This document shows, piece by piece, positions 32,832 to 42,005 of a DNA stretch of 64,000 nt; positions within the stretch are counted from its first letter, which is position 1, and each line of letters starts with the position of its first letter. This DNA is from Tabrizicola_A sp044377735 (GTDB lineage Bacteria > Pseudomonadota > Alphaproteobacteria > Rhodobacterales > Rhodobacteraceae). Below the pieces are notes generated by a model. The model made no database searches. It saw only the letters and a list, made by a program, of their open reading frames with translations, and was not told where the DNA came from. A program made the translations under genes and the position numbers. The DNA is taken from the NCBI GenBank assembly GCA_044377735.1, contig JBILYK010000006.1:17625-81624 (forward strand), in the 5' to 3' direction.

Positions 32832-33738
32832 GCTTTTTCTCCCCGTTGGCGACGCGAACATAATACAGCAGTGCGACCGTGACGATCAGCAACAGCGTCA
32901 GCGACAGGGCCGCGCCCAATGGCCAGTTCTTGCCTTGGCCGAATTGCAACTCGATCAGGTTGCCAATCATCATCTGCTTGCCGCCCCCCAGCACGCGCGG
33001 CGTGACATAAGCGCCCAGCGAGGGCACGAACACAAGGATCGAGCCCGCAATAATCCCAGGCTTGACGATGGGCAGGATGATCTTGCGCAAGATCTGCCAT
33101 CGGCTTGCGTAAAGGTCATAGCCCGCCTCCAAAAGCCGCATGTCAAAGCGGTCAATCGCGGCAAACAAGGGCAGCACCATCAGCGGCAGATAGACATAGG
33201 TCATGCCGATAAAGATGGCGGTATCGGTATAGATCAGCATCAAAGGCTCTGAAATCACGCCGATGCTCATCAAGAACAGGTTCAGCAGACCTTCGGCCCG
33301 GATCACCTCGTTGATCGCATAGGTGCGGATCAACAGGTTGGTCCAGAACGGAATGGTGATCAGAAACAGCCACAGCGCCCGCTGGCTGGCCGGGCGGGTT
33401 GCGATGAACCATGCGGTGGGAAAACCCACCACAAAGGCGAAGATCGTGGTCATCAGCGACAGTTTCACCGACCGCCAAAAGATCGTCAGATGTGCGTCGG
33501 CCAAGACATAGCTGTCGGTGAAGATGTCCTTGGTCCACAAAAGCGATGTCCAGCCCTCGGTTGAGAAGGCATAAACCACGTTGCCATGCGTTCCGGCCTC
33601 AAGAAAGGAGTAAAGCAGGATGATGAGCAAGGGACCTGCGGCCGAGACGGCCAGAACCACCAGCGCCGGTGTCGACAACAGCCAGCCATTGCGGGCCGAT
33701 TTCTTGATCTGGGCCTCTTCGGCGGGGCTCATCGTCAT
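32824..33738 (-). CDS. ABC transporter permease, PotB-like
   Basis: The 304-residue protein has an N-terminal cytosolic stretch, six or so helices and the permease signature LLEAGYDLYASRWQILRKIILPIVKPG (about residues 205-231). The ATG overlaps the potA-like stop (ATGA), and its 3' end overlaps potC, so potA, potB and potC are translationally coupled. Together they form the membrane channel of an ABC importer. Confidence 0.9.
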   Translation of the reverse strand: MTMSPAEEAQIKKSARNGWLLSTPALVVLAVSAAGPLLIILLYSFLEAGTHGNVVYAFSTEGWTSLLWTKDIFTDSYVLADAHLTIFWRSVKLSLMTTIFAFVVGFPTAWFIATRPASQRALWLFLITIPFWTNLLIRTYAINEVIRAEGLLNLFLMSIGVISEPLMLIYTDTAIFIGMTYVYLPLMVLPLFAAIDRFDMRLLEAGYDLYASRWQILRKIILPIVKPGIIAGSILVFVPSLGAYVTPRVLGGGKQMMIGNLIELQFGQGKNWPLGAALSLTLLLIVTVALLYYVRVANGEKKHG

Positions 33739-34799
33739 TCCCCCAGCGCCTGCAAGGCGCCCGGCGCAAAACGCACCCCGATGCGGTTGCCACGCTCGAA
33801 CCCGGCGTCGCCTGTGGCTGGGCTTTGCACCCGTGCCATGATCTCGGTGCGGTCGGCCAGTTCCAGATGCACATGTGTATCGGTGCCAAAATAGACGAGG
33901 TTCGAGATCACCGCCGGAATGGCGCCCGCTTCGCCCACCGGCACAAGACGCAGCTGTTCGGGACGGATCGTCAGGGTGATGTCGCCTTTCACAGACGTCT
34001 CAAACTCCACCAGATCGCCCGAGGCCAGGCGAATTTTTCCACCGTCAGCGCGGGCTTCCAAGAAGTTGGTCTCGCCGATGAAGCTCGCGACAAAACGGTT
34101 TTTGGGTCGGGTGTAGATTTCCTTGGCGGTACCAACCTGCTGCAACTTGCCTTGCGACATCACGCCGACGCGGTCCGACATGGTCAGGGCTTCTTCCTGA
34201 TCATGGGTCACAAAGACAAAGGTGATACCGGTTTCCATCTGCAACCGCTTCAATTCGATTTGCATCGCTTGCCGCAGTTTGAGATCCAAGGCCGACAGGG
34301 GTTCATCCAGCAAAAGCACTTTGGGCTGCGGGGCCAAAGCGCGCGCAAGCGCCACGCGCTGTTGTTGGCCACCGGAAAGCTGGCTGGTCTTGCGGTTCGC
34401 CATCGTATCCAGCTTGACCAAGGCCAGCATCTCGGCCGTGCGCGATTTCACCTCGGCGGCCGGTTTTCCCAGCATCTCAAGGCCAAAGGAAATGTTCTGC
34501 GCCACGGTCAGATGCGGAAACAACGCATAGGATTGAAACACCGTATTCACCGGGCGCTTGTTTGGCGGCAGATATGTGATGTCTTGGCCGTCCAGCAAGA
34601 TCAGCCCATCGGTCGGCATTTCAAACCCGGCGATCAGGCGTAAAAGCGTGGTCTTACCACAGCCCGACGGGCCAAGAAGCGTAAAGAACTCACCCTCGCG
34701 GATCTCGACCGAGACATCGTCAAGCGCCCGCACGGCGGTGTCGCCTTGGCCAAAGGCTTTCACGACATTCCGGGCCTCGATGGCGTTACGCTCGGTCAC
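33735..34799 (-). CDS. ABC transporter ATP-binding protein, PotA-like
   Basis: The 354-residue protein has Walker A GPSGCGKTT (about residue 43), Q-loop FQSYALFPHLTV, signature LSGGQQQRVALARALA (about 138-153), Walker B LLLDEPLSALD and switch His in VFVTHDQEEAL. A C-terminal TOBE/OB regulatory domain follows (about 280-354), as in PotA/MalK-type importers. It energises the PotB/PotC-like channel. The upstream amidase ends 71 bases before it. Confidence 0.93.
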   Translation of the reverse strand: MTERNAIEARNVVKAFGQGDTAVRALDDVSVEIREGEFFTLLGPSGCGKTTLLRLIAGFEMPTDGLILLDGQDITYLPPNKRPVNTVFQSYALFPHLTVAQNISFGLEMLGKPAAEVKSRTAEMLALVKLDTMANRKTSQLSGGQQQRVALARALAPQPKVLLLDEPLSALDLKLRQAMQIELKRLQMETGITFVFVTHDQEEALTMSDRVGVMSQGKLQQVGTAKEIYTRPKNRFVASFIGETNFLEARADGGKIRLASGDLVEFETSVKGDITLTIRPEQLRLVPVGEAGAIPAVISNLVYFGTDTHVHLELADRTEIMARVQSPATGDAGFERGNRIGVRFAPGALQALGE

Positions 34800-34870
34800 T
34801 GTGACTCGCTCCTTGTTGTTTTGATCTTATGTGGACTACGTTTTTCATGTGGTGCAACAGAAACCTGCAT

Positions 34871-36307
34871 TCAGCCCGCAATCGCTGCACGACGCTCTGC
34901 CCATGGTTGTGATTGCTCGATTTCAGCGCACAGGCTGATGAGAGTTTCATCATCGCCATAAGCGCTGGCAAGATGGATGCCAATGGGCAGGCCTGCGGCA
35001 GACATTGCCAAAGGCAGGCTGGCGGCAGGTTGGCCGCTGGCATTGAACACCGCGCAGAAGGGTGAATAGGCAAAGATGCCGTTCGGGCCAATGCGGTAGT
35101 CAACATAATTCTCGGTGTCGTGGTTGAACCGACCAACGCGGGCTGGGGGCTCAGCCAAGGTGGCGCACAAAAGAACATCGGGGCCAGAGGCGAAGAACCC
35201 GGCCATCTGGCGGCCAAAGGTGTGAATTTCGCCCACTGCTTCAAGATACCGCGTCGGGTGCAGCGTATCGGCATGTGCGCAGGCACCCCGGCTGACGCCT
35301 TCGACAAGATCGGGCGTCATCGGGCGGCCTTTCAGCGCCTTTTTCACCCCCAGGGCGGTTCCAACGCCGACGATATCTGTCCAGGCGCGCATCATCATCG
35401 AGACATCGGCGGTGATCTGTGCAGGTTCGATGTGGTGGCCCATGGCCTCAAGCAGACGGGCCGTCGCGCGCACGGCCTCGGCCACTTCGGGGTGGATCGG
35501 CTCGCCGGTCAGGGTGGTGTCGCACACCGCCACGCGCAAGCGGCGGGGCGGGCGCGAGATGGCGTCGGCATGGCTTTTGGCCAAGGGCGGGGCCGCGTAA
35601 GGCGCACCAAGGTCGGGGCCGTGGCATGCGTCCAGCATCCGCGCGGTGTCGCGCACTGACCGCGTCAGGAACCCGTCAATCGCCATCCCCGCCCAACCTT
35701 CGCCGACATAGGGCCCATCAGGCAATCGTGCGCGGGTGGGTTTGAAACCGAAAAGACCACAAGAGGCCGCAGGGATGCGCACCGACCCGCCGCCGTCCGA
35801 CCCATGGGCAAAGGCCACGATCCCCGCCGCCACCGCCGCCCCTGCACCCCCTGAGGAGCCGCCGGGCGTATGGTCAAGGTTCCAAGGGTTGCGGGTGGGG
35901 CCGCCATAGACGGCCGCTTCGGTTGCCGCCCCAATTCCGCCCTCGGGGCTGGTGGTGCGGCCAAAGGTGACAACCCCAGTCGCCCGGATGCGTTCGTAAA
36001 TCGCCGAATCGCGCCTGTAGCTTGTATTGGCCAAAAGACGGCTGCCATTGTGGCCGGGGAAATCCACAGCCTCGCAGCCCAGATCTTTCAAAAGGAACGG
36101 CACGCCGCGAAAGGGGCCTTGGGGCAGGCCGTCGGCAATCGCCTTGCGGGCAACACCTTCTTGCATCTGCACCACGGCATTGATGGCGGGGTTCCGCGCG
36201 GTGACCGCAGCAAGTGCCGCGTCCAAGAGTTCACTTGCGCTGACCTCGCGGCGGGCCACGCGTTCGGCCAGTTCGGTTGCGTCCTTTGCACCAAGATCAC
36301 CGATCAT
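34871..36307 (-). CDS. Amidase signature-family hydrolase (first gene of the pot cluster)
   Basis: The 478-residue protein has the amidase signature layout. The catalytic Lys is in VPFLLKDLGC (about residue 74) and the nucleophile segment is TPGGSSGGAGAAVAAG (about 148-163). The two cluster amidases are clearly different in sequence, so this is not a recent duplication. ATG 36307 (MIGDLGAKDA) follows GGGGGAAGAAGG. The reading frame opens to 36604, but that part lies in the upstream leader and is not protein-like. It is divergent from the cobalamin riboswitch operon and heads the amidase-potABCD-amidase run. Confidence 0.9.
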   Translation of the reverse strand: MIGDLGAKDATELAERVARREVSASELLDAALAAVTARNPAINAVVQMQEGVARKAIADGLPQGPFRGVPFLLKDLGCEAVDFPGHNGSRLLANTSYRRDSAIYERIRATGVVTFGRTTSPEGGIGAATEAAVYGGPTRNPWNLDHTPGGSSGGAGAAVAAGIVAFAHGSDGGGSVRIPAASCGLFGFKPTRARLPDGPYVGEGWAGMAIDGFLTRSVRDTARMLDACHGPDLGAPYAAPPLAKSHADAISRPPRRLRVAVCDTTLTGEPIHPEVAEAVRATARLLEAMGHHIEPAQITADVSMMMRAWTDIVGVGTALGVKKALKGRPMTPDLVEGVSRGACAHADTLHPTRYLEAVGEIHTFGRQMAGFFASGPDVLLCATLAEPPARVGRFNHDTENYVDYRIGPNGIFAYSPFCAVFNASGQPAASLPLAMSAAGLPIGIHLASAYGDDETLISLCAEIEQSQPWAERRAAIAG

Positions 36308-36492
36308 CCTTCTTCCCCCATGGCCGTATTTCTGGGGCCGAGCCTGACCGGGTGGGGCGCGCCGGTCCATCCCGCCCGCGCCCTCACGCGTGTCGGTTTC
36401 CGGCCGCGCGGCTTGATTGCGACATTCCCGCCCGAACGCGCGACATGGGGCCAAAGCGGTGCTTGACAGGGGCGGGCCTTGCGCTAAGCAAG

Positions 36493-36663
36493 GATCACCT
36501 TCGGTTCCGGCTAGCCCCGGATGAAAAGGGAATGTGGTGTAATTCCACAGCTGCCCCCGCAACTGTAAGCGGCGAGCGATGACGGTATATGCCACTGGGG
36601 ACAAACCCCGGGAAGGCCCGTCAAAGCCGTGACCCGCAAGCCAGGAGACCTGCCAAGGTGATC
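36493..36663 (+). ncRNA. Cobalamin (adenosylcobalamin) riboswitch
   Basis: The closing P1 stem is GATCACCTT (36493-36501) / AAGGTGATC (36655-36663). Between them are the conserved elements in order: GGTTCC, GATGAAAAGGGAA, the CCACAGCTGCCCCCGCAACTGTA core, GAGCGA, GCCACTGG, CCGGGAAGGC and the B12 box AGCCAGGAGACCTGCC (36639-36654). It lies about 150 bases upstream of btuB and should shut off the operon when the coenzyme is abundant. Downstream hairpins such as TCCCCA/TGGGGA (about 36775-36792) near the btuB ribosome site suggest control at translation initiation. Confidence 0.95.
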
Positions 36664-36811
36664 ACCCTTACCGGGGCGCGGGGCGCGCTGCGGCAGGCGT
36701 CCTTTCGCCAGTGGTGACGTTTTCACCGTCGGCGGAGGGTCATTGGCCTTTCCCAAGACAAAACGCATACCTGCTCCCCACAACTATGGGGAATGTCAAA
36801 GGGTTAAGGTC

Positions 36812-38797
36812 ATGAAAAGGAATAATATCTCTCTTGTTGCGTTGGTTTCTGCGCTGGCCGTGCCGGCGCAGGCACAAGAGATTGAGCTGGATGAGATTGT
36901 GGTGAGTGCAAATCTCATAGCTACCAGTGCGAAAAGTACTGGTAGCCCAGTCATTCTTGTGAAGCGCGACGAAATAGAAGATTCTGGCGCCCCGAGCCTA
37001 GCGTCCTATTTTCAACGGATTGCAGGCATGTCTATTCGGTCGACTGGCCCTGTTGGAACACAGACCGGCTTGCAGGTTCGGGGCGTTTCGCAAAACTACG
37101 TTGGTGTGACGGTTGATGGCATCGATGTCACAGACCCCTCAAGCACCCAGACGGCTTTCGACTTTGGTCACCTCCTGTCTGCTGATGTCGGACGGGTCGA
37201 AGTTCTTAAGGGCAGCCAGTCTGCCCGTTACGGCTCTAACGCGATGGGTGGCGCAATTTCGATTGAAACGCTTCGACCAACGGAGAAAGGCCTTCATCAA
37301 TCTGCCATATTAGAAGTTGGGTCGTATAAAACGCGGACCTTGAGTTATGGTGCGACGTTTATGGATGACCATACGCAGGCCGGTATAAATCTTAGCAAAT
37401 ATCGGACTGACGGCTTTTCGACATCTGATCAGGGAACCGAGGCCGACGGGTTTGACTCGTCGCGTGTGTCTTTCAGTGTCACACATCAGTTCGACAGTGG
37501 GTTGCGAATTGGCCTGAACGGGTTTGGCGACATTAGCGAATCTGAATATGATCCTGCCTATTACCTTGATCCGTTGCTGCTGGGCTCGATGATTAATGCA
37601 AACACGGTGGATTTCAAAGGAAACGACGACATCTTCATCGCGGCTGGAGACGGCGGTTCGCCGGATGAAGCCTTGACACGCAAATCATTTGGACTTCGCG
37701 CGGTAGCTGAATTCACCACCGGTGCGGTCGATCACAAGGTCTCGGTCAGCAATTTCCGCATTACGCGGAGTTACCATGAACAAGAGGTCGCGCCAGATTA
37801 CTCAGACAATCCCATTCCTTTGATAGGAACCATGGTTCAGATTACGGATGCGACCTATCTCGGCACCCGCCGTAAAACCGAATGGACGGCGAGCTTTGGG
37901 GGTATTGGTGGCCAATTCATCCTTGGAGCCGACTGGTCGGACGAGCGGTTGGAGCAGTTCGGTGATTATGGCACATCAGATGAAACGCAGGATCGATTGG
38001 GGTTTTTTGGCGAATACACAAGCGAACTGGCCTCAGGCACTGACGTTGCGCTGTCCTTGCGGCGGGATTCTTCAGAAGGGTTTGGCAGTCACTTGTCATG
38101 GCGTGTCGCGATGGCACATGAGTTGGCGTCTGATACGATCGTTCGGTTTCAGGCAGGGACAGGGTTTCGCGCGCCTTCAACGTTCGAACAATTCAGCATC
38201 TACAACCCCGGCGCTTTAAAAGTCGAGGAAAGCCGCAGCTTTGATTTTGGGATTGAGCAACGCTTTGGAGAGACAAGTTTTGCGCGTGTGTCAGCGTTCA
38301 TGGTCGATGCAGAGAACTTGATCGGTTATGATTTTGGTGCAACCAATTGTCCGGCTGTCGAAATATATGGTCCTGGCTGCTATGGTCAGGTTGAGGGCCT
38401 TTCAAAGCGTTCGGGTGTTGAGGTCGAGGCGGGTTTTGAGATATTGAAAGACATGCAACTGCGCGGTTCTTATACCTATACCGACAGCGGCACCAATGCG
38501 TCCGACGCGTGGACAAGAGTGGCGCGACACAGTGTCAGCATGGACGTAGCTGTAGCGGTCACCTCCAAGACACAGGCCAATATTGGCGTTGTTGCCGCAC
38601 TGGATCGACCCGACTTTCCTGATGGGTCAACGGCGAAGAATTACGCCACTGTTAATGCTTCGCTAACGCATGAATTCGGGAATGGTGCTGCGGGGTATCT
38701 GCGTTTAGAGAATGTGTTTGATGAAGACTATCAACTGACTGAAGGTTACAACACTTCCGGGCGCGCGGCCTTTGTGGGCCTTCGTGCCAAGTTCTGA
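36812..38797 (+). CDS. btuB: TonB-dependent outer membrane receptor for corrinoids (BtuB-like)
   Basis: The 661-residue protein has a signal peptide (cleavage near AQAQ, residue 22) and a TonB box-like DEIVVSAN. The plug domain (about 40-160) contains LQVRGVSQNYVGVTVDGIDV and SARYGSNAMGGAISIET, and a C-terminal beta-barrel ends in Phe. With the riboswitch, the cargo is a corrinoid. ATG 36812 follows AAGG. Its base composition is markedly less GC-rich than all neighbours, as often seen in TonB receptors, and may mean horizontal acquisition. The stop overlaps the next gene. Confidence 0.93.
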   Translation: MKRNNISLVALVSALAVPAQAQEIELDEIVVSANLIATSAKSTGSPVILVKRDEIEDSGAPSLASYFQRIAGMSIRSTGPVGTQTGLQVRGVSQNYVGVTVDGIDVTDPSSTQTAFDFGHLLSADVGRVEVLKGSQSARYGSNAMGGAISIETLRPTEKGLHQSAILEVGSYKTRTLSYGATFMDDHTQAGINLSKYRTDGFSTSDQGTEADGFDSSRVSFSVTHQFDSGLRIGLNGFGDISESEYDPAYYLDPLLLGSMINANTVDFKGNDDIFIAAGDGGSPDEALTRKSFGLRAVAEFTTGAVDHKVSVSNFRITRSYHEQEVAPDYSDNPIPLIGTMVQITDATYLGTRRKTEWTASFGGIGGQFILGADWSDERLEQFGDYGTSDETQDRLGFFGEYTSELASGTDVALSLRRDSSEGFGSHLSWRVAMAHELASDTIVRFQAGTGFRAPSTFEQFSIYNPGALKVEESRSFDFGIEQRFGETSFARVSAFMVDAENLIGYDFGATNCPAVEIYGPGCYGQVEGLSKRSGVEVEAGFEILKDMQLRGSYTYTDSGTNASDAWTRVARHSVSMDVAVAVTSKTQANIGVVAALDRPDFPDGSTAKNYATVNASLTHEFGNGAAGYLRLENVFDEDYQLTEGYNTSGRAAFVGLRAKF

Positions 38798-39626
38798 TCG
38801 CCCTGTCTTGGCCTTGGCTCTGGCGGCACTTGTCGCCAGCGCCTTGCCTGCCTGCGCCGATGCCCCTGAACGGGTTGTTTCGATGAACCTGTGCACCGAT
38901 CAACTGGCCATGATGCTGGCGGCACCCGGTCAGTTGGTCAGTGTCAGCCATTTGGCCACCGAAGTGCAGTCTTCGTCGATGATCGAGGAGGCGCGGGCCT
39001 ATCCGGCGAACCGGGGACAGGTGGAGCAGGTGTTTCTCATGCGCCCCGATCTGGTGTTGGCGGGCACCTATACGCAGGTCTCCACCGTAGACCTTTTGCA
39101 CCGACTTGGGGTTGAGGTGGTTCAGGTGCCGCCCGCTTCGTCATTTGCGGATGCGGTAGAGCAGGTTCGCATTGTTGGCCGTGCATTGGGGCAAGAGGCC
39201 AAGGCAGATGCCATGGCCGATGTCTTTGCCGCCGAGATCGAGGCCGCGCGGTTTGACGGCACGCCCCGCACGGCGGCATTCTACTATCCCAACGGCTACA
39301 CCACCGGGTCGGGGACTTTGGCCAATGAGGTTTTGGAGTTGACAGGCTTCACCAACACTGGTGCCACTTCGGGCGTGACGGGGGGGGGTATTCTGCCGCT
39401 TGAACGGCTGGTCATGGCGGAGCCCGAGTTGATTGTGACGTCCCAGCGGTATCCCGGTGCCTCGCGGTCTGAGGATATCCTTGTGCACCCCGCCTTGCGG
39501 GCCGTGCAGGCGCGGGCAGGGGTCGAGCTGACCTCGGGCGCTGACTGGGTTTGTGGCACCCCGCATTTGATGCGGGCGATTGCAAAGGTCACGGCGGCGC
39601 GGGCTGCGTTGGAGGCGGACGAATGA
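38784..39626 (+). CDS. btuF: Periplasmic corrinoid-binding protein (BtuF-like)
   Basis: The 280-residue protein has an N-terminal signal sequence (LALALAALVASALPACA) and the class III periplasmic-binding fold: RVVSMNLCTDQLAMML (about residues 33-48), RPDLVLAGTYT, and a late DWVCGTPHLMRA. It should hand corrinoid to BtuCD. The start is uncertain: GTG 38784 within the btuB end is used here, TTG 38772 is possible, and no clear ribosome site exists, so translation probably couples to btuB. It overlaps btuC by four bases. Confidence 0.85.
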   Translation: MPSSDRPVLALALAALVASALPACADAPERVVSMNLCTDQLAMMLAAPGQLVSVSHLATEVQSSSMIEEARAYPANRGQVEQVFLMRPDLVLAGTYTQVSTVDLLHRLGVEVVQVPPASSFADAVEQVRIVGRALGQEAKADAMADVFAAEIEAARFDGTPRTAAFYYPNGYTTGSGTLANEVLELTGFTNTGATSGVTGGGILPLERLVMAEPELIVTSQRYPGASRSEDILVHPALRAVQARAGVELTSGADWVCGTPHLMRAIAKVTAARAALEADE

Positions 39627-40603
39627 AGGTTCTTGTGGCCTTGGGGGCGCTGGTGGCTGTCTTGTTCTTCGGCTCGCTTCTGATTGGACCGGCGGGTTTG
39701 GGCTTGGGCGAAAGCCTGAGGGCCCTGATAACCGGGCAGGGGGGGGCTGTTGTTCTGGTGATGCAGGAAATTCGCCTGCCACGCGCGCTGTTGGGGCTGA
39801 TGACGGGGGCTGCCTTGGGCCTGTCAGGGGCTGCGATGCAGGGCTATCTGCGCAACCCGTTGGCCGAGCCGGGGTTGATCGGTGTGTCGGCAAGTGCCGC
39901 CTTGGGTGCGGTCTTGGCGCTGCAAACGGGTCTTGCCACGATTTTCGCGCTGGCTTTGCCGCTGTCGGCTTTGGCGGGCGCAGGTGTCGCGGTGCTTTTG
40001 ATCCTTGGCTTGGCTGGTCCGCGGGGCGGGGCCTTGGCGCTGATCCTTGCAGGCGTCGCGATTTCTGCGCTCGCGGCGGCGCTGACCAGCCTTGTGTTGA
40101 ACCTTTCGCCCAACCCCTTTGCCGCGATGGAGATCGTTTACTGGATGATGGGGTCCTTGGCCGATCGGTCGATGGACCATGTCTGGCTTGCCGCGCCGTT
40201 CATGGTGGCAGGGCTTGTCATGCTGCTCTCATTGGGCCGCAGCTTTGACGCCTTGACCCTGGGCGAGGATGCAGCCGCCTCGATGGGCGTGAACCTTGCG
40301 CGGCTGCGGTTGGTGCTTATCGGTGGCACGGCGCTGGCGGTGGGGGCGAGCGTTTCGGTTGCAGGCTCTATTGGCTTTGTTGGGCTGGTGGTGCCGCATG
40401 TGCTGCGGCCCCTTGTCGGCGCGCAGCCGTCCCGGCTGCTCCCCGCCTCGGCGCTTGGGGGGGCGGCAGTGGTTTTGGCGGCGGATATCGCCGTGCGAAT
40501 GATCGCGCCGGATCAGGACCTGAAGCTGGGCGTTCTGACCGCCCTCATCGGTGCGCCGTTCTTTTTGCATCTGATCTGGCGGCTGCGGGGGACTGAGGCA
40601 TGA
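39623..40603 (+). CDS. btuC: Corrinoid ABC transporter permease (BtuC/FecCD family)
   Basis: The 326-residue polytopic protein has about nine or ten helices and FecCD-family motifs RLPRALLGLMTGAALGLSGAAMQGYLRNPLAEPGLIGVS (split across residues about 52-90), GFVGLVVPHVLR (about 250) and the terminal GAPFFLHLIWR. The ATG overlaps the btuF stop and the stop overlaps the btuD start, so the three are coupled. It forms the inner-membrane channel for corrinoids. Confidence 0.93.
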   Translation: MKVLVALGALVAVLFFGSLLIGPAGLGLGESLRALITGQGGAVVLVMQEIRLPRALLGLMTGAALGLSGAAMQGYLRNPLAEPGLIGVSASAALGAVLALQTGLATIFALALPLSALAGAGVAVLLILGLAGPRGGALALILAGVAISALAAALTSLVLNLSPNPFAAMEIVYWMMGSLADRSMDHVWLAAPFMVAGLVMLLSLGRSFDALTLGEDAAASMGVNLARLRLVLIGGTALAVGASVSVAGSIGFVGLVVPHVLRPLVGAQPSRLLPASALGGAAVVLAADIAVRMIAPDQDLKLGVLTALIGAPFFLHLIWRLRGTEA

Positions 40604-41349
40604 GCCTTTTCTCAGTGCAAAACCTGACCGTGCGCCGGGGCCTCTGCCCGGTGGTCGAAGATGTCAGCCTGACCGTGAGTGAGGGGGAATTCGTCGGCCT
40701 CATCGGTCCGAATGGTGCAGGCAAGACCAGCCTTCTGCGCGCTGCCCTTGGCCTTTTGCCGCATGAGGGGCGATCGTCGCTGACCGTGCTGTCCCCGCGT
40801 CTGCGCGCGAAGGCAGCGGCCTTCTTGCCGCAAGGGCGCGAGATTGCTTGGCCGGTCTCGGTGGAGGCGCTGGTCGCCTTGGGGCGCGGCGCGCATCTGG
40901 GCGCGGGGTCTGACGCCGACCGCCGCGCGGTGGACCATGCGCTGGAGCGGATGGGGCTGCAAGGCTACCGTGCCCGCACCGCCACTGCGCTGTCGGGCGG
41001 GGAACAGGCGCGGGTGCTGATCGCGCGCGCCTTGGCGCAGGACACGCCCCTTTTGCTGGCTGACGAGCCGGTGGCGGGGCTTGACCCCGAGGCGCAGTTA
41101 AAGACCATGGAGGTCTTTGCCGACCTTGCCCGCGAAGGGCGCGGGGTGGTCGCCTCGATCCATGATCTTGGCCTTGCGGCGCGGTCCTGCTCGCGTCTGG
41201 TGATGATGCAGGCGGGCCGGGTGGTGGCCGATGGCCCCCCGCGTGAGGTCTTGTCAGATGACAATCTGGCGCGGGTCTTTGGGGTGCGGGGCTTTCACGC
41301 GGAAACACCCGATGGTCCGGTGTTCCAACCTATGGGGGTGGTGCGATGA
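40600..41349 (+). CDS. btuD: Corrinoid ABC transporter ATP-binding protein (BtuD-like)
   Basis: The 249-residue ATPase has Walker A GPNGAGKTS (about residue 35), signature ALSGGEQARVLIARALA (about 130), Walker B LLLADEPVAGLDPE and switch His in SIHDLGL. It is the FecE/BtuD type that pairs with FecCD permeases. Both ends overlap neighbours by four bases (ATGA), consistent with strict co-translation in the operon. Confidence 0.93.
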   Translation: MSLFSVQNLTVRRGLCPVVEDVSLTVSEGEFVGLIGPNGAGKTSLLRAALGLLPHEGRSSLTVLSPRLRAKAAAFLPQGREIAWPVSVEALVALGRGAHLGAGSDADRRAVDHALERMGLQGYRARTATALSGGEQARVLIARALAQDTPLLLADEPVAGLDPEAQLKTMEVFADLAREGRGVVASIHDLGLAARSCSRLVMMQAGRVVADGPPREVLSDDNLARVFGVRGFHAETPDGPVFQPMGVVR

Positions 41350-42005
41350 GGGCGACGGTGACGTTGGACCGCCCGTGGCTGCGGATGGACCTGCCGCGTG
41401 AGATGCGGGTCCTCAGCTGGGCGCCTCATGGCGCGGGATACACGCCCGCCAATGCGATTGTATGGCGTGAGGTCAAGAATGCCGATCTGACGCCCGACTT
41501 TGACGCCGAGGCGTGGTTGTCCCAGCAGATGCCGATGCGCTCAGTTGGCATGCTGACCTCACGCGATGTCGGCACTTGGGCCGACGCCTTTGCCGAGGTG
41601 GAGGGGATCACAGCCCATTGCGTGGCCACCGTGGGCCTTTCGAACGCTGAGGCGGTGGGGCGTCGGCTGCCCTATCACAGCGCCGATTATGGCACGATCA
41701 ACATCGGCCTTCTGACCAATGCCGCGCTGACCGAAGCGGCGCAGTTGGAGGCGTTGAGCATCGCCGTTCAGGCCCGCACAGCGGGGGTCTTGGCGGCGGG
41801 GCTGGAATTGGCCACCGGGCTGGCGACCGGGACGGGCACCGATTGCGTGGCGCTGGCCTGTCTGCCCGGTGCAGACCGCTATGCAGGCCTGCACACGCCG
41901 GTCGGCGAAGCGGTGGGGGCGGCGGTGCGCGACTGCCTGACGCGGGCCGCGCAATCTTGGGTCGTTTGGCGCGACGCCGAGCGTGCCAAAAAGGCCCAGA
42001 CATGA
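41346..42005 (+). CDS. cbiZ: Adenosylcobinamide amidohydrolase CbiZ
   Basis: The 219-residue protein matches the CbiZ family: RVLSWAPHGAGYTPANAIVWREV near residues 20-42, AHCVATVGLSNAEAVG (about 90), YGTINIGLLTNAALTEAAQLEAL (about 113) and GTGTDCVALAC (about 158). CbiZ cleaves the aminopropanol side chain of adenosylcobinamide or adenosyl-pseudocobalamin to give adenosylcobyric acid. That lets bacteria salvage and remodel foreign corrinoids (shown for Rhodobacter and archaea). Its place behind btuFCD suggests imported corrinoids are rebuilt into cobalamin. Coupled to both neighbours by overlaps. Confidence 0.9.
   Translation: MRATVTLDRPWLRMDLPREMRVLSWAPHGAGYTPANAIVWREVKNADLTPDFDAEAWLSQQMPMRSVGMLTSRDVGTWADAFAEVEGITAHCVATVGLSNAEAVGRRLPYHSADYGTINIGLLTNAALTEAAQLEALSIAVQARTAGVLAAGLELATGLATGTGTDCVALACLPGADRYAGLHTPVGEAVGAAVRDCLTRAAQSWVVWRDAERAKKAQT

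Noticed and set aside
31038..32882. 614-codon forward ORF over potD and potC
   Set aside because: Antisense shadow, His/Gln/Gly-rich, no domain; the reverse-strand importer genes are unambiguous.
36308..36492. Coding sequence upstream of the amidase (open frame to 36604)
   Set aside because: The stretch is leader sequence next to the riboswitch, with no ribosome site and a low-complexity translation.
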